The translations under genes were made by a program, and so were the position numbers. From Lagopus muta (Eukaryota; Chordata; Aves; Galliformes; Phasianidae), in the NCBI RefSeq assembly GCF_023343835.1, contig NC_064440.1:34169537-34233536 (forward strand): 64,000 nt of DNA. The letters run 5' to 3'. How positions within the stretch are numbered: the stretch's first letter is position 1; each line of letters starts with the position of its first letter. The notes below the pieces were generated by a model. That model had not been told where the DNA came from. It did no database searches and saw nothing but the letters and a program-made list of their open reading frames with translations. Shown here piece by piece: positions 15,201 to 29,800 of the stretch.

Positions 15201-18200
15201 CCACTGGCAAAGGGATTGGTCTTCCATGCCCAAATTAACATTTCCCCTGCTACGCACTCTTATTGTCCAGCACACAGGAGAGGTCAGACTCATTGTCAAA
15301 ACCAGAACTCATGGATCTCTCCATGGAACTCACAGCTTCTGACTCCATGAGGTTATCTGGGAACCAGTTAATCCTTGCTATTCTTTACCCCTGCAAGGCT
15401 CTCTTGTACAGAATGAAGAAGTGTGGCTGCACAGCTGTTACAACATAAGAGATCAGATAAGCACCTGACTCCTGAGCCATGAAACAAACTCCTGAGGTAA
15501 TCTCCCTTCCTAGCATTCTGGCAAAAGTATAAGAGCAATTGCAGATACATCCTGAACACAGGGCACTCTTGTGAGTGGCACAACTCTTACTGGCATTGCT
15601 CTTAGCCAAAATAGTAGTGATGCAAGTGTACTGAGCAACCACAAGCCTTTTCTGGTACGGATTCATGAGTGGGCAGACGCTTGAGAAACATTCCTCCACA
15701 TGCATTCAGTGTGGAAAGAACAAGCAATACATGCTATAAGAACAAGAAAGATCAAACAGGAGTAGTTCTTAGGTCGTTCGTTGCTTCTATTTTTGCATCT
15801 GCTTGTTGCCTCCACTTGTAGTTGAACTGCTAAGGTCAGAAGAAAGATCAGGAAAAGAGCACAGAAGTTATAGCATCAGCCCTTCTCTTTTCCCCCAAGT
15901 CCCAGAAAGGCTTCCTAAATTAAGTGTTTGAATAATTATAAGGTGTGAAGTATTTATGTGACAAAATAGAGTCAAAATGCCATTATGACTGCTGCTGGAA
16001 AAGATTATTCAGATCTGCTGTGAGTGTTCTAGGAAATTCAAGTCTGGCTGAAACCAAAGAGGAATGGAGATGGAACCACTCCTCCTCCTCCTCTTGTGAT
16101 TAGCAAGTCCACATGATACGTACAGGAAGACTGCGAAGGAGGGGTCTGCCATCTCAGAAGGGCTGCTTGGATATTCTGACCTCTATCCACAGATCCTGGT
16201 TCTATTCGTATAAATACATAAAAAGTTGTCAAAGTTCTGAAAGCTGCCATACTCCCGTATCATCTCAACAGTTCAAAAAGAGTAGTGTCTCTTTTCTTCA
16301 TTATGGAGCTTTGTTTTTAGCTGAAAATACCTCTGAGTTTGCTAAGTTATATTTTTTAGGTGCTCTTAGAAGAAAAAAATATTAGTTCACCCACCATGCA
16401 GAACCATCCCATCAGTCATTTATATAGTCTGCTACTCAGGACTAACAGCTATGCTCACAATTACGAGCTGGCTGACGGCTTATCTATTCCCAACACGTAC
16501 ACAAGTATCACCACTAAAATAAAATCTTAGTCCTGCCCTATTCCCAGCCCTCAGAAAGGCCTAGAAGAAAGCAAACTTGTCAGTGAACTCGTCACAGTGC
16601 CAGTTAAGTTGCCAGGAAACAGGCCCAATATGTCACATAGTAATTGGCAATCAGCTTCAGGAGCAGGTTTCACCTCTCCAAGAGGCACTGGGTTGACACC
16701 TCACAGTACAGGTGTTGCAAGGTCACCAATTTCTCTTCAAGCCAAGGGTTAAGTTTCTCCTTACCTCCTCACTGCACCAGAAGCAAAGCAGATGGTGCAT
16801 GCAGAGCCAAACAACACACACTAATGGATTTTTCCTACACGCTGAAACCCATCAGTTGGAAGAAGCTGCTAGGGCTTGAAGCCAATAGAAAAGCTTTGCT
16901 ACCTGCCTTGGAAAGCTTGCACTGTGCTCTAGTGAGGACACTTGAGGTCACAAACAAAAAGCATCAGTGCAGGTTTCCGTTCAGCTCTGAGGAGGAAAAC
17001 AGCAGTGTTTGAAGCAAGCTTGTGGTACAAATATCAAGAGATCCCCAGGACAGAGGTACCAGGGCAGAGTATTACCTACAGGGTGAGGTTGGAGAATCTG
17101 CCTGGCATACACACAGCCTGACCGAGGGACTGCTGCAACTCAGCAGTCTCAAACAACTCCTCTGTGTGTCTCCAAGCTGGAGTGGCTCAGGCTGTAAGCA
17201 GGCTGAAGTTCTAAGTGGTAGCAGATGTTGGCAGTACACTCTAGACCTCTGCTTCATGAATTCCCAGATAAACTGCTTTTGTACCAGCCCTTTTGTAGTA
17301 ATAACAATAATTAAGCATAGTTTATATAAGGTCTTTCATCCAGCAGTCCCAACGTGCTCAATAAATTTAACAAAGCCATAATATTCAATAGATGGATTGC
17401 TTTACGTTTTGCAAGAAGCTGCATACATCTCAAAGCAATCCTGTACATTCTGGCAAATGGTAGGCACCAGAATTACCTCCAGTTCCCAGAGAGGAGCAGA
17501 ATTAGGGAACAGCACTGCTATGCTAAAGGCCACAGCGCGCTCTGGTAATAACTAAAAGACCAACTCAGAATTCCTGGCTCTCAGCTCTGTTCCCACTGCG
17601 GCCAGGAAACCACCCTGCCTCCAGAAATTCACATGCACTGATAACTTCGGCATATTAATCAGAATATGGGACTGAAAAGAAAGGATGCATTCCTAGAGCC
17701 CATGAAAAACACCAGTCAAAATAAATCAAGTCCAATCAAAGCAATTCCCACCCCCCCCCCCCCCACTAAAGCTTAAGCTAGCTAGAATCAATTTAGTGGA
17801 ACAGGCAAAACAAAGCAAAACTTTTCTCACTTGTTCCCACTGGATTATCTATTCCCCTTTCACATTTTCAATGCTGCTTGTACCAACAGCAGAGAGCTCA
17901 GACTATGCAAGTCCTACTGCATTTGTTCTCATTTGAGACAGTATAAGGAAGCAGTTACTGAAATCTCAGTTATGATAGCCTTATATAGACCTGTACTGTA
18001 TCTGAGTTTGTAATTGTAGTAATTAGATTTGTTTTTTGCCTAAGCTTTGCCTAAACGTGAAGAAAACTGCAGAGCACAACCACTTTGTAACTGATATGGC
18101 AATATAATAAGGCAATAAAATCTAGTACTCATCTCCTGCAATTTATGCTGGACATAGAGAGTGAGAATACTCAAATCTTCCCCAAAATTCCTTGCTTTGA

Positions 18201-18946
18201 AGTATTTTATACTAATTTCATTGGTATCTTACTTGCTCTGAAATCAGAGTTGGGAAGAGTTGGGAATCATGGCTATTAGAAGTGCTTTCTTCTCCAGTTG
18301 CTAGAAACATACCTTGAAAAACTGGCCAGCAACACAACCAGCTGGTAACAGAGATACAGCCAAGCTCTTCTCAACTGAACTAAACTAAACTAAGGAACAT
18401 GAATTCTACTTAGAAAATCACAAGCCTTGCATTTGGACCTGATGGTGGGAGGAGAGATGGGGGGGTGAAGAAAGAGAAGGTCCACCCAAGGTGACACCCA
18501 ATTCTTTCCAGCTGAAATACATGGAATTTCTACCAAGAAAAGCCAGGTTTCACAACCTGCAGTAGGGGAAATATTCACTGAACGGAGATTGCATGAATTC
18601 ATAAAAGAGGCTAGACTAGAGCACGTTTTTTCATAATGCAGAAATGTAACAGCTTTTATTTCCTTTTATGACTCAGTGTTCCCAATGGAAAGAGCACACA
18701 CATCATGGGTTTGGCACTACACACCATTCAATTTCCTACCAGCTCTATCCTGCAGTGAAGCCAATACAGCCATTTGCTTAACCTCTTCAAGGAGAAGGGG
18801 TTTGTCAGTGGCCTTCTGCAAGAAGAATGCAGAGAGGTACTGGAGAAAAACAGCTCTTGATTTGCAGCCTATGCAGTGCAGCTCACCGCTATATGGAAAA
18901 CCATGAGTCCACGAGGCAGTAAAGAGAAACTAGAGAGGGAGCTCTC
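9260..18946. other. non-coding flank with simple repeats, no gene recognised
   Basis: Ordinary AT-rich intergenic DNA. Visible structure: a perfect hairpin at 12877-12899, a short tandem of ACTTAAG-type units near 14790-14818, a run of 14 C at 17751-17764, and an ACTAA repeat near 18376-18392. An open frame of about 130 codons near 10840-11229 and one of 138 codons at 11189-11605 have no recognisable homology. Confidence 0.6.
17751..17764. repeat. poly-C tract (14 C)
   Basis: An uninterrupted run of 14 C, preceded by CCCA and so C-rich over about 18 bases. It is likely length-polymorphic and prone to sequencing error. Confidence 0.95.
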
Positions 18947-19009
18947 TTCCTGGTATGAGTCAGAATAGCTCCAAAAAAAAAAAGGAGCTATTCTGTTTTG
19001 TACCAGGAA
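18947..19009. repeat. long inverted repeat (hairpin) with poly-A loop
   Basis: The inner arms CAGAATAGCTCC (18961-18972) and GGAGCTATTCTG (18984-18995) are perfect complements around a loop of 11 A. After a five-base mismatched bulge on each side, the outer arms TTCCTGGTA (18947-18955) and TACCAGGAA (19001-19009) pair perfectly as well. That makes 21 pairs plus the bulge in a 63-base palindrome. Confidence 0.95.
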
Positions 19010-22000
19010 AAGTTATGCACCACAGCCAGTTACAGCCCTTCTCCCCACTGATTCATTCCCCAGCTTGCTACTGAGCTGCAAGACACAAGGATGCCACAGG
19101 TAACCAAACAAGCTCAGCACACAGCTTGCAACCAACCCTATCTCTCTGTGTGACTAATTTAGAGGTAGAGTTTTAAATATAAGTTTGCCTTTCATGTTCC
19201 TTTGCATATTGCAAGCATAAAAAGTAACTCTGAGCTGCTAAACTACAAGGGTTTTCATGTACAACCAGCATGCTGGGGTGGTTATAAAACTGGAATGGCA
19301 CTCATGATGTAATGAAAATCTGCTCTAGTCTGGATCTCAAGTACAGTGCAAGCCTCTGTTGAGTTAATAACCTTACCAAGAGATTTCTGGGAGCATATTG
19401 TCTCTTCCATTCTGAGCTCCCATCCCAGGATCCTACGGCCATATCCATCTCATGGAAGGGTGTAGCTTAGATAAGGATCCAGAGTAATCAGTTAAAAATG
19501 TGCCAAATGACATTCAAATAAGCATACAGAGAGAAGTGCTACAAAACAAACAAACAAACCAACCACATTTTAACATACCTTTCTACCTCTTCTCTCTGTC
19601 AATCACAGACTTTGGGTGGGAATATTATCACATTTCATACTCAGCTTCTCTCTGCCTCTGTCTGCAACTAATGTGTCTAAGCTTTTAGTTATCTGGGTCT
19701 ACCTAAATAAACAATTCACCAAGAACTACTATACTGCAATTACAGGAGTTGAAATGTCATGAGGACTTGACTTTCTTCACTTATTCCTCCCTCTGACTGA
19801 TTTTACTACAGAGTAGACCACTCCACTATGCAGGACAACGCAAACAGTGCAACAGTGAGTGCTGAGGTGACCTCTGCCAAACGTAGCAATAAGACAGAAC
19901 AGCTAAAAGACACTGGCTGTCAAAGATGCATGCTGAAGAACCTGTGAGCAGCACATCAAGTTCTACTACTGATACTCCATGGAAAAGAAGCTAAGAGTTG
20001 TTTAAGGCCTGCCTGATGTGTGACATGCAAGAGAGTCCTCTGATAACTTGAGAAAGAAGACTGTCCTTGGAATTGAGAGCTTCTTCTTTTAATTCACTCC
20101 TTCAACTGCATGACTGCTGCCCACGAATCCCTACTGGAAGAAAACTTATCTGCCACTGTGATGATGCAACAGGGAAGAAAGTTGTCTTGTGGCATGTCAT
20201 TGAACTGATCTGATGCTGGATATGCCAGGCTTCCACGCCTGAGAACAGCAAGATTTAAGTTCAGAGGCAAAAAGGAAGAACAGCAACTCCTCCTCTAACA
20301 AAACTGAGAAATTTAAAGAAAAAAAAAAAGGTTAATTATGTCCTTTTCCCTTGTCCTTTTCCTCTGCTGCTTCACATCCTTCAGGCAGTCACTTAGCATA
20401 TTCCAAACAGCCTGCACAGCTCCTTACCACATTTCTCTTGCCACGTGGCCAGATGTGCTGTCTAGAAGTTGTACTAGACTCCAGATGGCTCCTTATTCTC
20501 TCTGAAGGCAGTAGAGAGGTTTTCCACAGCTTCAGAAGGAACACAACTCCACCTTTTGTCTTGCACGCTCTGGAAGACACGCTGTACCTCCTGTCTGCTT
20601 GGAGCTCAAGATGCAGATTGCATGGCCAGTTCCTGTTCCATTCCCAACACCACATCAGACCTTCCAAGTAGAAATCATAACGTGGTCCCGTTTCATGATT
20701 TACTTATTTATTTTGCTTTAAATTACCGTTAAGAAAAAGCTACTTTTTGGATAAGATCCACAAAAAGTTTTCACGCTGCTAAGATTTGTTATGCCTGCTC
20801 CCTAAAGAATAGGGAAATAATCTGGGGAATAATGAACCTTGACATCCTAACTAAGCAAAGGAAGAGAGTGGAGGGTGCTTGGGAGTGAGATAATTCAAAC
20901 ATCTGGCTCCACACTGAGCCTAGGCAAAATAGTATTCAGTATGTGCTATACCAGGACACAAAAAAGTACATCTATTTCAGATATCACAGCATAAGCAAGT
21001 ACTTGTTTTAGACGCATGCATGAATCATCCTTGACATCTACCTTGCCTGTGTCAGTGCTAATTTATATGTATATTTTGTAAAAAGGTTTCTTGACTTTTG
21101 TTTACAATAGCCTGGATCACTGTAGCAGAAGCTGGAGAAGATCCATGCTTCTAATGGGACACATCTTACAACAGTCTGGGAACTCTTAACCACAGGAAAA
21201 ATGACAAGGCTTTAGAATGACTCACAGTCACTATTTGCAAAGATGTTGGAAGAAGCTGGGTAACAAGACTAATCACTTTAATGTACTTTCCCCAACTTCC
21301 ACGGATCCCCATATGCTCCTAAAGATCTCACTACACATGTAATCATGTTTCTCTTTTAGACAGGCTGGGACTGCTGCTATTGCCATTTCTTTCCCAGCGG
21401 TACTCTGCTGTAGAAGAGCCTTAGGTCAGTAGGGGAGGAGGGAAAACCCACCCCAATGGTACAAGCATTGCAACCAAGTACCTCAGTGCTTTCCAGGGCT
21501 GAGCTTAAAAGCACACCTTCCTTATTGAACTTCTGTTTTTCAATTGCTAAATGCAATGCACTCCCACTATAACTGCGCTTGCTGCGGCAGCCTTCCTATA
21601 GCCAGGTATTTTGAGTACTAACTACAGAAGTCAACTTCAAATAAGCTGGAAGTTCCATTCTGTATTACTTTTTGTTAAGACGGTATTATTTGTTAGTGTT
21701 CTTAGAAATAGTCTTGCTATCAAAAGAAGCCACAAAATACCCTAAACAATCATGTCTTCACAAAAACTCATCAAATACGACGTCCTCAGTGTTGGACAGG
21801 TATAAGTTAGGGTTAGACTTTGCTAAAGGGTGAAAACATTGTCAGCTTGAAAAGACTCCCATATCCTGAGCAAGGTCTCAGATGGGATCATCCAACCCAT
21901 CCTGGAATGGGTTATTCCTATAGAGAAGTTGCTAAAGTAAAGCAGTTAAATTGCTTTAAACTACAAAAAAAAACAAAAAAAACACCAATGGGGCAATCAT

Positions 22001-22603
22001 TACTTTTCCAGTAGCCTACAACAAGCATTAAGATTGATTATCTATTACTTCTAATGAAAAAGAAACAGTGACATTTACAGCTTCAAAGTCAATATTACGA
22101 CTCATGCTCAGAGCAGCTGGAAGAACAACTCACTCTATTTGCCACATCAGAGCACACATGGCTCGTTTTGAAGCATGAATTAGACCATTCTATTAAACTC
22201 CTCCACATTGTTAAAGTTACAATTGCTGATCTAAGTCAACTTGGACTAAGTCAGCAGAAGACCTGTAATTGACTACAGTAAGAACTGGATGAAACTCCTC
22301 AGAGATAAACTGAAGAGGAAATGATTTTTGAAGAGAGACCTCTTGCCCCCGAGGCTAGACAGTCCTAGGAAACTACAGAAACACACTGTTCTTTTTCAGC
22401 CTTTTGCTGAGGCCAAAAGATTTAAAACAAACATGTATCTAAGCAGAAGATACTTCCCTTCCTCCCTCAGACATTAGCTCAGTTGAAATATCCTACCGGC
22501 TTCTTGCTGCCACTGCAGAGTGTTTCCAGCTTCTGCTAGCAGAGGAGAAAAGAAAACTTGCACTTCATAGCACGTCTGGAAATGAAATCTCTAATTTAAC
22601 CCC
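19010..22603. other. non-coding flank, nothing recognised
   Basis: AT-rich intergenic sequence with AAC-type simple repeats near 19546-19562 and A-rich runs near 20316 and 21964. No transposon family, RNA gene or convincing exon was seen. Confidence 0.6.
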
Positions 22604-22770
22604 CCTTTAGATACTGACAGGCCACTATCAGGTCTCCCCAAAACCTTCTCCTCTCCATGCTGAACAGCCACAGCTCTCTCTGAACACCTCCCAGCTTGTG
22701 GGGTTACCACAACCCAGGTGCAACACCCTTGCATTTGGATCTGTTGAACTTCATGAGGTTCACCTGGGCT
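22604..22770 (-). mobile_element. CR1 LINE fragment
   Basis: The plus strand holds CR1 blocks in reverse complement: TCAGGTCTCCCC, CTTCTCCTCTCCATGCTGAAC, CAGCTCTCTCTGAAC and GTTGAACTTCATGAGGTTCA. This is an internal part of the 3' region; the CR1 3' tail is missing. Confidence 0.85.
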
Positions 22771-23410
22771 GAATGTCAAATGACATCTCACTATGCTGAC
22801 ACAGGAGAAGAGAAACCTCTACACATACCGTACACAATCCACACCTTGTAAGTTACCAACAAGACCCAGAACTGTGCTGTTACCTACTAAAGCTAATGTT
22901 CAATTTGTTTTTACTCAGGAACATATTCTCACTCTGCATTCAAGAGCAAACCTCCTTTATTTCCTTCAGCTGGGCTTGGATTTCTTTTACATCAAGATCT
23001 CTTGCGCTGCAGAACAAGCAAGGACTAAGGGATCTGGCTGTCCCTAAAATTTCTCATAGGAAAAAGAGCAAGTCAGTAAATACTGCATCATCCAACTGAG
23101 TTCAGAACTGATTTCTTGCCTGGGCAGAATATCATCTGGGTGCCTGTTCTTCACTGAGCTGAACAGAACTCCTCAAGAAAAAGCTAGCACGTTGAATGGC
23201 GGGAGGGAGGGGGAAAGGAACTCTCCATGAAATTCCTTTTGATTCTCATCTTGCTAATCTTGGCTCTTTCGCACTGGAGCTACTCCAGAAAAAGTCATGT
23301 CTGCTTACAAATCCAACCTGCACCTTCTCTGCATATCCTCTAAGTCCATGTCCGCACATTCGGGAACAAACAAGACTAGAAAAGAGTCTGCTGTGGTGCT
23401 TATACTTACA
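22771..23410. other. unassigned spacer between two CR1 fragments
   Basis: About 640 bases with no recognised element. The two flanking CR1 copies are both in minus orientation, but the left one starts deeper in the element than the right one ends, so they are more likely separate insertions than one interrupted copy. Confidence 0.5.
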
Positions 23411-23815
23411 CTTGAGTTGGAAGGGACCTTAAGGATTATCTAGTTCCAACCTCCCACCACGGGCAGGGTTGCCAATCACTAAATCAGGTACTAGATCAGG
23501 CTGGCAGTCTAGCAGCTCACCCAGCCTGGCAAGGGCCTTACCATGCCCTCAGTAAGAAGTTTCCCTCTAACATCAGCTTAATTTTTCCCCTCTCTTACTT
23601 TAAAGCCATTCCTCTTTGTCCAATCATTACCAGGCTGTGTAAAAAGTTGGTCCCCCTCCTGCCTGTAAGCTTCTTTTAAGTACTGGAAGGCAGCAATGAG
23701 GTCTCCCTGCAGCCTTCTTTTCTCCAAGCTGAACAAGCCCAGCTCTCTCAGCCTTTATCTGTAGGAGGGGTGCTCCAGCCCTCTGATCATCTTCGTGGCC
23801 CTCCTGTGGATTACA
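23411..23815 (-). mobile_element. CR1 LINE 3' region, about 400 bases
   Basis: Good match in reverse complement through TTGGAAGGGACCTTAAGGAT, ATCTAGTTCCAACCTCCC, the GAAGTTTCCCTCTAACATC block, CAGCTCTCTCAGCCTTTATC and CTCTGATCATCTTCGTGGCC. Minus orientation, 5'-truncated, with several small indels. Confidence 0.92.
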
Positions 23816-26800
23816 GTAATATGCCATGATCTGTCAGAAAAGTTGTCCAGCAAGGGAAAAAAAACTCCTTGACAGCTCCTCTTTCCAGATATACAGCAGC
23901 TGCTGATAGCAATCTTACCAGTCCACACACAGATCACTGCTTGTGTGACAGAACAACTAGGATGACCTGCTTTAACATCAAGGAGGAATAAGCTCTAGAT
24001 GTAGCTGAACTTACACAGTCAGGACCCTGCTTCTGGCACAAACTATTTCCCACACCAAGTCCAGCTATACTGTTATGTCACAGCACAGCAACTGAACAAC
24101 GTGCTTGAAAAGGTCTTGGTAGACCACAGGAGTCCTCACTCACCATCTGAAGGAAAAAGCTCATCACATGTGATCTCTATAGACTGTTTCCAACTATTAG
24201 ACCTGGTTGTTCCCTTGGCTACTAAGCTAAGCAAATCAAACACTCAGTGATCTCATCCCTCAGCAAATACTCAAAATCCACAGTTTGGTTTTTGGACTGT
24301 TTTAGAAACCAATTTACTTGTATATCAACTAAGTGGAGTAAAATTAGTGAAGCTGCAGATCTTGTATCTTCAGGTTACCAGATGACCTCTAACAGAAATA
24401 AAGCTGTTGCCCTCATTGTTCTTCCTTCACTGCCACTTCCCAGTGAGAACATACAACAGCACCTTTGTCATGCTTAGTGCAGGACCTTCTGTCCCATACT
24501 GGACATCCACAGCAGACCAAAACCTCTTTCTTTTTTTCCCCATGCTTCAGCTCTCATTTCTTAGAAAAAGGAAATTGGTGGCAGTAAATAAGCTCTGCAA
24601 GCCCTGGTTTGCCTTACTGTGCCATACCATGATCATCAGAACTTGAAATAATCCATCCTTACTCATATTTCTACATAAGTACTCTGCAAATTCAAGGAAA
24701 TGCTGCCTATAGATGACGTTAATCCATAAAAAGCATAAAGCTCCCTTGAAAGGGCAGCAGACTCACTGACATTATTTACAGCACTTGGCTGGCATTTGTC
24801 TGCCATCACACACAAACCAAAGGAGTAAAAAACCTCCTATGCACGGGGTAGCATGTTGCAAAAAGATACATTAGAGCAGTTAACACACAATTCAACACGC
24901 ATTTGCTTCATCCAAGACCATATGGGAGCGATCCATCACAGCAAGTGATCAAGTGCTCCATAGGTACCCCCTTATGAGAGGAAGAAGTAGCATGCTCTCA
25001 CCACCTAACAACAAAAAAAAGCCACTATGAAGCCTCAAGAGTGTCCTCAGAAAGCTGTCAGTAAAATCACCTGTTACTTGCCTGCAGATCCTTTATAAAC
25101 CATACGGCTTCACAGGCTACCACAAGCATGCTCATTTTTTCCCCTTTCCTCATGCTTTGCCTCTGACGCTTCAACAGGCCAACTTGAAAGGATGCCATGA
25201 AGTGCGACCTCACCAGTTCTTATTTCTCAACTAAGAGCTTGAACTGTAGCCTTTTGCAACAAATACTGAAGATCATCCATCTTTCAGATTCACAATGTGA
25301 AGCCTGCTGAGTTTTCAAAGTCTCAGTTGAATTATGGTACTTGGACAAGTCTTGAAGATGGAAAAAGTTACTGGCTTTGCATTATTTCAGGTAAAAACTT
25401 GGTAGTGTTTGGCTTACAGGCAGTGCTTTTTCTAAACAAATTCTACTAAGAAAAATAATCTCAAGGGATCAAAGTTCTCTTAAATGTTACAAAAGCATCC
25501 CAAAGTGAAGCAGGCATTTCACAATAATGGCCAATAAAAGCCAGCTCTCCCCCTCTTCTTCCCCAGCTGAAAACTGACACTGCTAAAGGTGAAAGCCCTA
25601 GATTTTTTTCCACCACACAACCAAAGCTGTGCAAAGCCACGACTGTCGCCTTCAATAGAACTATCAGTCCAGGCCTCTCACTTCCAGGCATTGAGAAAAC
25701 AAGACCAGAGACTTCATCCAAAACACTTGGGTGCTCACAGTAGCAAGCTGTCTTCAGTGTCAGCCTCTTTTTCTCTGCTAGTTTGCTGAGTTCATAGCAT
25801 CTTTTCAACTACAAGCTTGGGTCAAGGTACTAGTTGGAGATACTACAGTAAAGATGTATGTGTCTGAAGGCAGTTAGAAGTCACTGTGATTAACTTTGGG
25901 TATAACTAACCATGAAGTAAGCATGGAACTTTAATGCATCTCTCTCTGTAGCAAGGTTGTATCCAAACAACTGAAAAATACATAAACTTGCCTTACAGGT
26001 TTTTCCTCATGTTAACAGCCGTCCAGGATTTATTCTGCAAGTCTCACAGTCCTCAAACTTCCATTCAGTTCTAGTACTGTTGGTGGTCTTTAGAAGCTTT
26101 TCCAAAACATGCCTAGAGGCAGATTTCATTCTTACATGAAAAACAAGTTTTCCTTGATGTTCTAAAAGCACTCAAAAGCCACTTTCCCACTTCATCCTAT
26201 TCAAGACCATCAGCTAGCTTGGAAACTGGTGTCAGCTGAGCCACATCTATCCAGCCCTCAGGTCATTCTTACTGCAGTCTTCAAGCTAACTTTCATGCTT
26301 TAAAAAAAAAAAAGTTTTTCTTCTCTTTTCTATTTCCAAAGGTGGGTTCACCTCCAACATCCCAACAGGTCTCCACATGATCAGTTAACAACTCAGCTGT
26401 GTTCCCTTAAACCCTTAGAACAGCTGAGACCTGGGCAGGCAGCCAAAAGCAGGAAAGAATGAGCCCAGATAAAACCCCCAGGTGATTAGCATTTCAAAAG
26501 GCTGTACTATGGGAATCAGCTATTGCAAAGCCAACTAACAACTGGACACACAACACATGGTTTGGTTGAGTTATTTGAGCAGCAAAGGTGGGGAGGAGAG
26601 GGGGGGGGTGGTGAGAACTTTTTGGAATATCCAAGTTCTTCCCACTCTCTCCGACTGCCCCTGAAAACTACTCAAGAACCAGTGAGTCAAAAGGTGAAGG
26701 GACTTTCCTGTGGTCACAGAGCATTTTCCCAACATTAACTCCAAACCTTTGGACAGTATCCGAGGAATTCCTACTGACCTAAGTTTTCCTCTCTAAATAT

Positions 26801-29800
26801 CCAAAGTAGCATATGAAAAGTTCTCACCTTCTGATTTTACTTGAAGTTACACATCACAGCCTGCATTAACGAGTCTGGCTTAGAAATCTGCACTAAGTAC
26901 CTCAGCATGGGCCTATAATAGTTAATCAAAGTTTAATAGTCCCTTTTAATTAGAGATTTGTCTTGAAACCAGCCAACATTTTTAACATGAAAGTAGAATT
27001 TGAAGTTCAGGATCTCATGGGAGCATTTACTAATCTTGAACTTAACCAGATGTCAAAGGGCCACGAACATGGAAGGGCTGTGGGAGGCAAACAAAACGTT
27101 ACAATACACCACACAAATCAACGATTCACATCCTTTGTACTAAAGGAAGCTTTTCATCCACTGACTGCCTGAACTTATGACTAGATGCTTTTTTTTTTTT
27201 CCCAATGTAAAATCTAGCAAGTAATCTAATAAATAACCTGCTAGAAAACAAGAAAGTTCTTGGACTTGTCAGAATGTAAGCACACACTTACACCAGTATC
27301 CCCCAAGGACCTCTCCAGCAAGCAACAGAATTGGGCTGTTAGTAAGCACATCTGTGTGTTTCCTATTTACCAACTTGAATACCTGTAATCTTTTGAGTAC
27401 ACAGATATACGCTGCCTGCCTCTGGATCCACCTGCAGTAACAAATTCCCAAAGCTGTACCTAAGTGTGCTTCATCTACTTCAAAAGAAGTGTCCAAGTCT
27501 TCCCCTCCTCTAGAATTAGAGGTTCAGCAAACTTTTGGAAGTGTTGTATTCGGCTTATCCATGACCTTAATGGTTTTATAAGCCTCAGATATAACTCCTA
27601 CACATTCTCTCCAACAGCTTCTTTTCTGCATTTTCATCAGCAGTCTCACTCAAAGAGTTTAAGCAAAGCGTGCCTATGTGTTGTTTCAGAATTAAATCTG
27701 GTATTGGCTATTTCCAGGGGTACCAGCATTAGCTCTTGCAAGAGCAATGGAAGCTGAATACTCCACTGACCTTGCATCAGCTGCACTGCACTGACAGGCT
27801 GAAAATGCAATATGCATAAGTTGTAACAGCAGAAAAATACTTGCACAGTTCCCTGTGTTTGGTCGGAATGTGTTACACAATGAGACTTCTACTATGTACA
27901 GTTAGTTAGAAGTCCCACAGGTTTATTCATACACTCAAAGTCTAGAAAGAGATCCCAGTCAGTGCAGGAAAGCACAGTGTGTGCCATCATCCTTTCCTGA
28001 GTTCACGAAGCTCAGAAGTAACGGACTGTCAGAGCATGTGTGCTTTTCCTCAAGCAAGTTCAGGTCCAAAAACAAAGACAAAGCAATAAAACAGGCTTCA
28101 TATACATCTCAAACATCTGTCAGATTAAAAACATCTACAAGGCAATGCGCCCTACCTGTGAATCAGAGGTCAAGCCCTGTTCTGTGTGCAGTCAGTGATT
28201 TACACGTCCTCTTAACTCAGGATTCTCATCACATACTTTTACATCAATCTCAGTTTGGATGAGCTGTTGTAATACAAAAAGTAATATACTAGTTGTGATT
28301 CAGCACTGTTCGTTCTATCTCAACAAAACAGAAGGCTCATATAGAACAAAAACTGGGATCCTACTTGTAGAAGCCCTTTCTTGGCAGTTTTGAACACATT
28401 CTCAAGCTGAGTAAGAGTACAAGAGAAAGATATCCACACGTCCTGCAAAATTTCAAAATCAATTGTATGCATCCCATTTCTAACACACAAGTTCTGTCAT
28501 GTTATTTACACTGAGATGTGGCACACAGCCCTAGCAATCCACCTGGAGCTCTTTGCTGTGAAAGCATTAATAACCAACTTTAAAAAGTAGGAAACCAGGA
28601 AAGCACATTACTTTCTATTGCTCAACACAAGTATAGTAATAAAGTAGAAAGTTATCCAAGCTAGAAACGAAAATATTTTTAAGCTTGTTTCCCATCACAG
28701 ACCTGAAAGCCATTTGCTTTTCACTTGTTATTATCTACTGGCTGCCGACTGCAAAGCCATCTCTCTTCTTTTTCTAACATCTGCTTGACACTTGACAAAG
28801 GCAAGTTTTACTGTTTTGAAGCAGTGTCTACAACAACCCAAGCTGGCGCTACAAAACCCAGTGCATTGGATTGTTAAAGCAGCCAGATGGATAATAACCT
28901 GCATTATTTTCCAATATATCAGCTCCAAAAATACATAAAACCCACAAGGTCTGTAATGAGCACCCAGTGCACTGTTTCTCAGATTTGAGATACCTGTTGT
29001 CAAAGTACAGTAGACCATTACCTCAGCATTTATGCACTCTGAGATTTCTGAGTAGAATAACCATTTCCTTTTGGTTTCCACCACTCCTGACACGAGCATT
29101 TGAGTTGTAATAAACAAACTTAGGCTTCTATTTTAACTTTCATAAATAGACCAAAGAAGCTAGTCGCTCATTTACTAAATTACATAAAAGTTCCAAGAAT
29201 GACTAAATGGGAACAGATCTGAAAAAGAAAGCTTCACTGTGGAGCTGCACAATATCTTTCAAGCTCTAGTCTCCACAAGGCTAAGCCCAGAGTAAAATCC
29301 CGAGCCTTTCTTTTCACTATTATATGAAATAAATACTTTTAAAGAACAACTACATTCTGTTTGATAATACCAACACCATGTAAAGGCTTCAGGACTGCTT
29401 CTGTCAATCCAGAAATACCGGCTCTACAGCAGATGCTCTGAATTGTTTGCGGCTATGGAAATGGAAGGGCCAAGCCAGCCAGCCCAGATAGTTCCTCCTG
29501 GGTATGGAAGGAAACACCAGCATGCCACTTGGATGACAGCCCAGCCAGCTCCAGCAGGGAAGGACATAGGCAGAATAAACCAACCGCCCACAATCTTTTT
29601 CCAGTTTTCTCCTACTTTCTCCAATTAGGTTTTATTGCACATTGAGCAGGTGGCTGGGATAGACCTAATGACAACACCATTAGCACTCTGCTCAGGCAGA
29701 AGGCTTACAACTACCTTGAGTAACCTCCAGTATTCATTTGAGAAGTTCTGGGAAGTATTTAAGGTGGAAGAAAAGCAGCTAGAGACCTCCAAAGCACAGG

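Noticed and set aside
21880..21910. GGGATCATCCAACCCATCC looks like a CR1 3' end
   Set aside because: The diagnostic GGAAGGGACC block and the octamer tail are missing.
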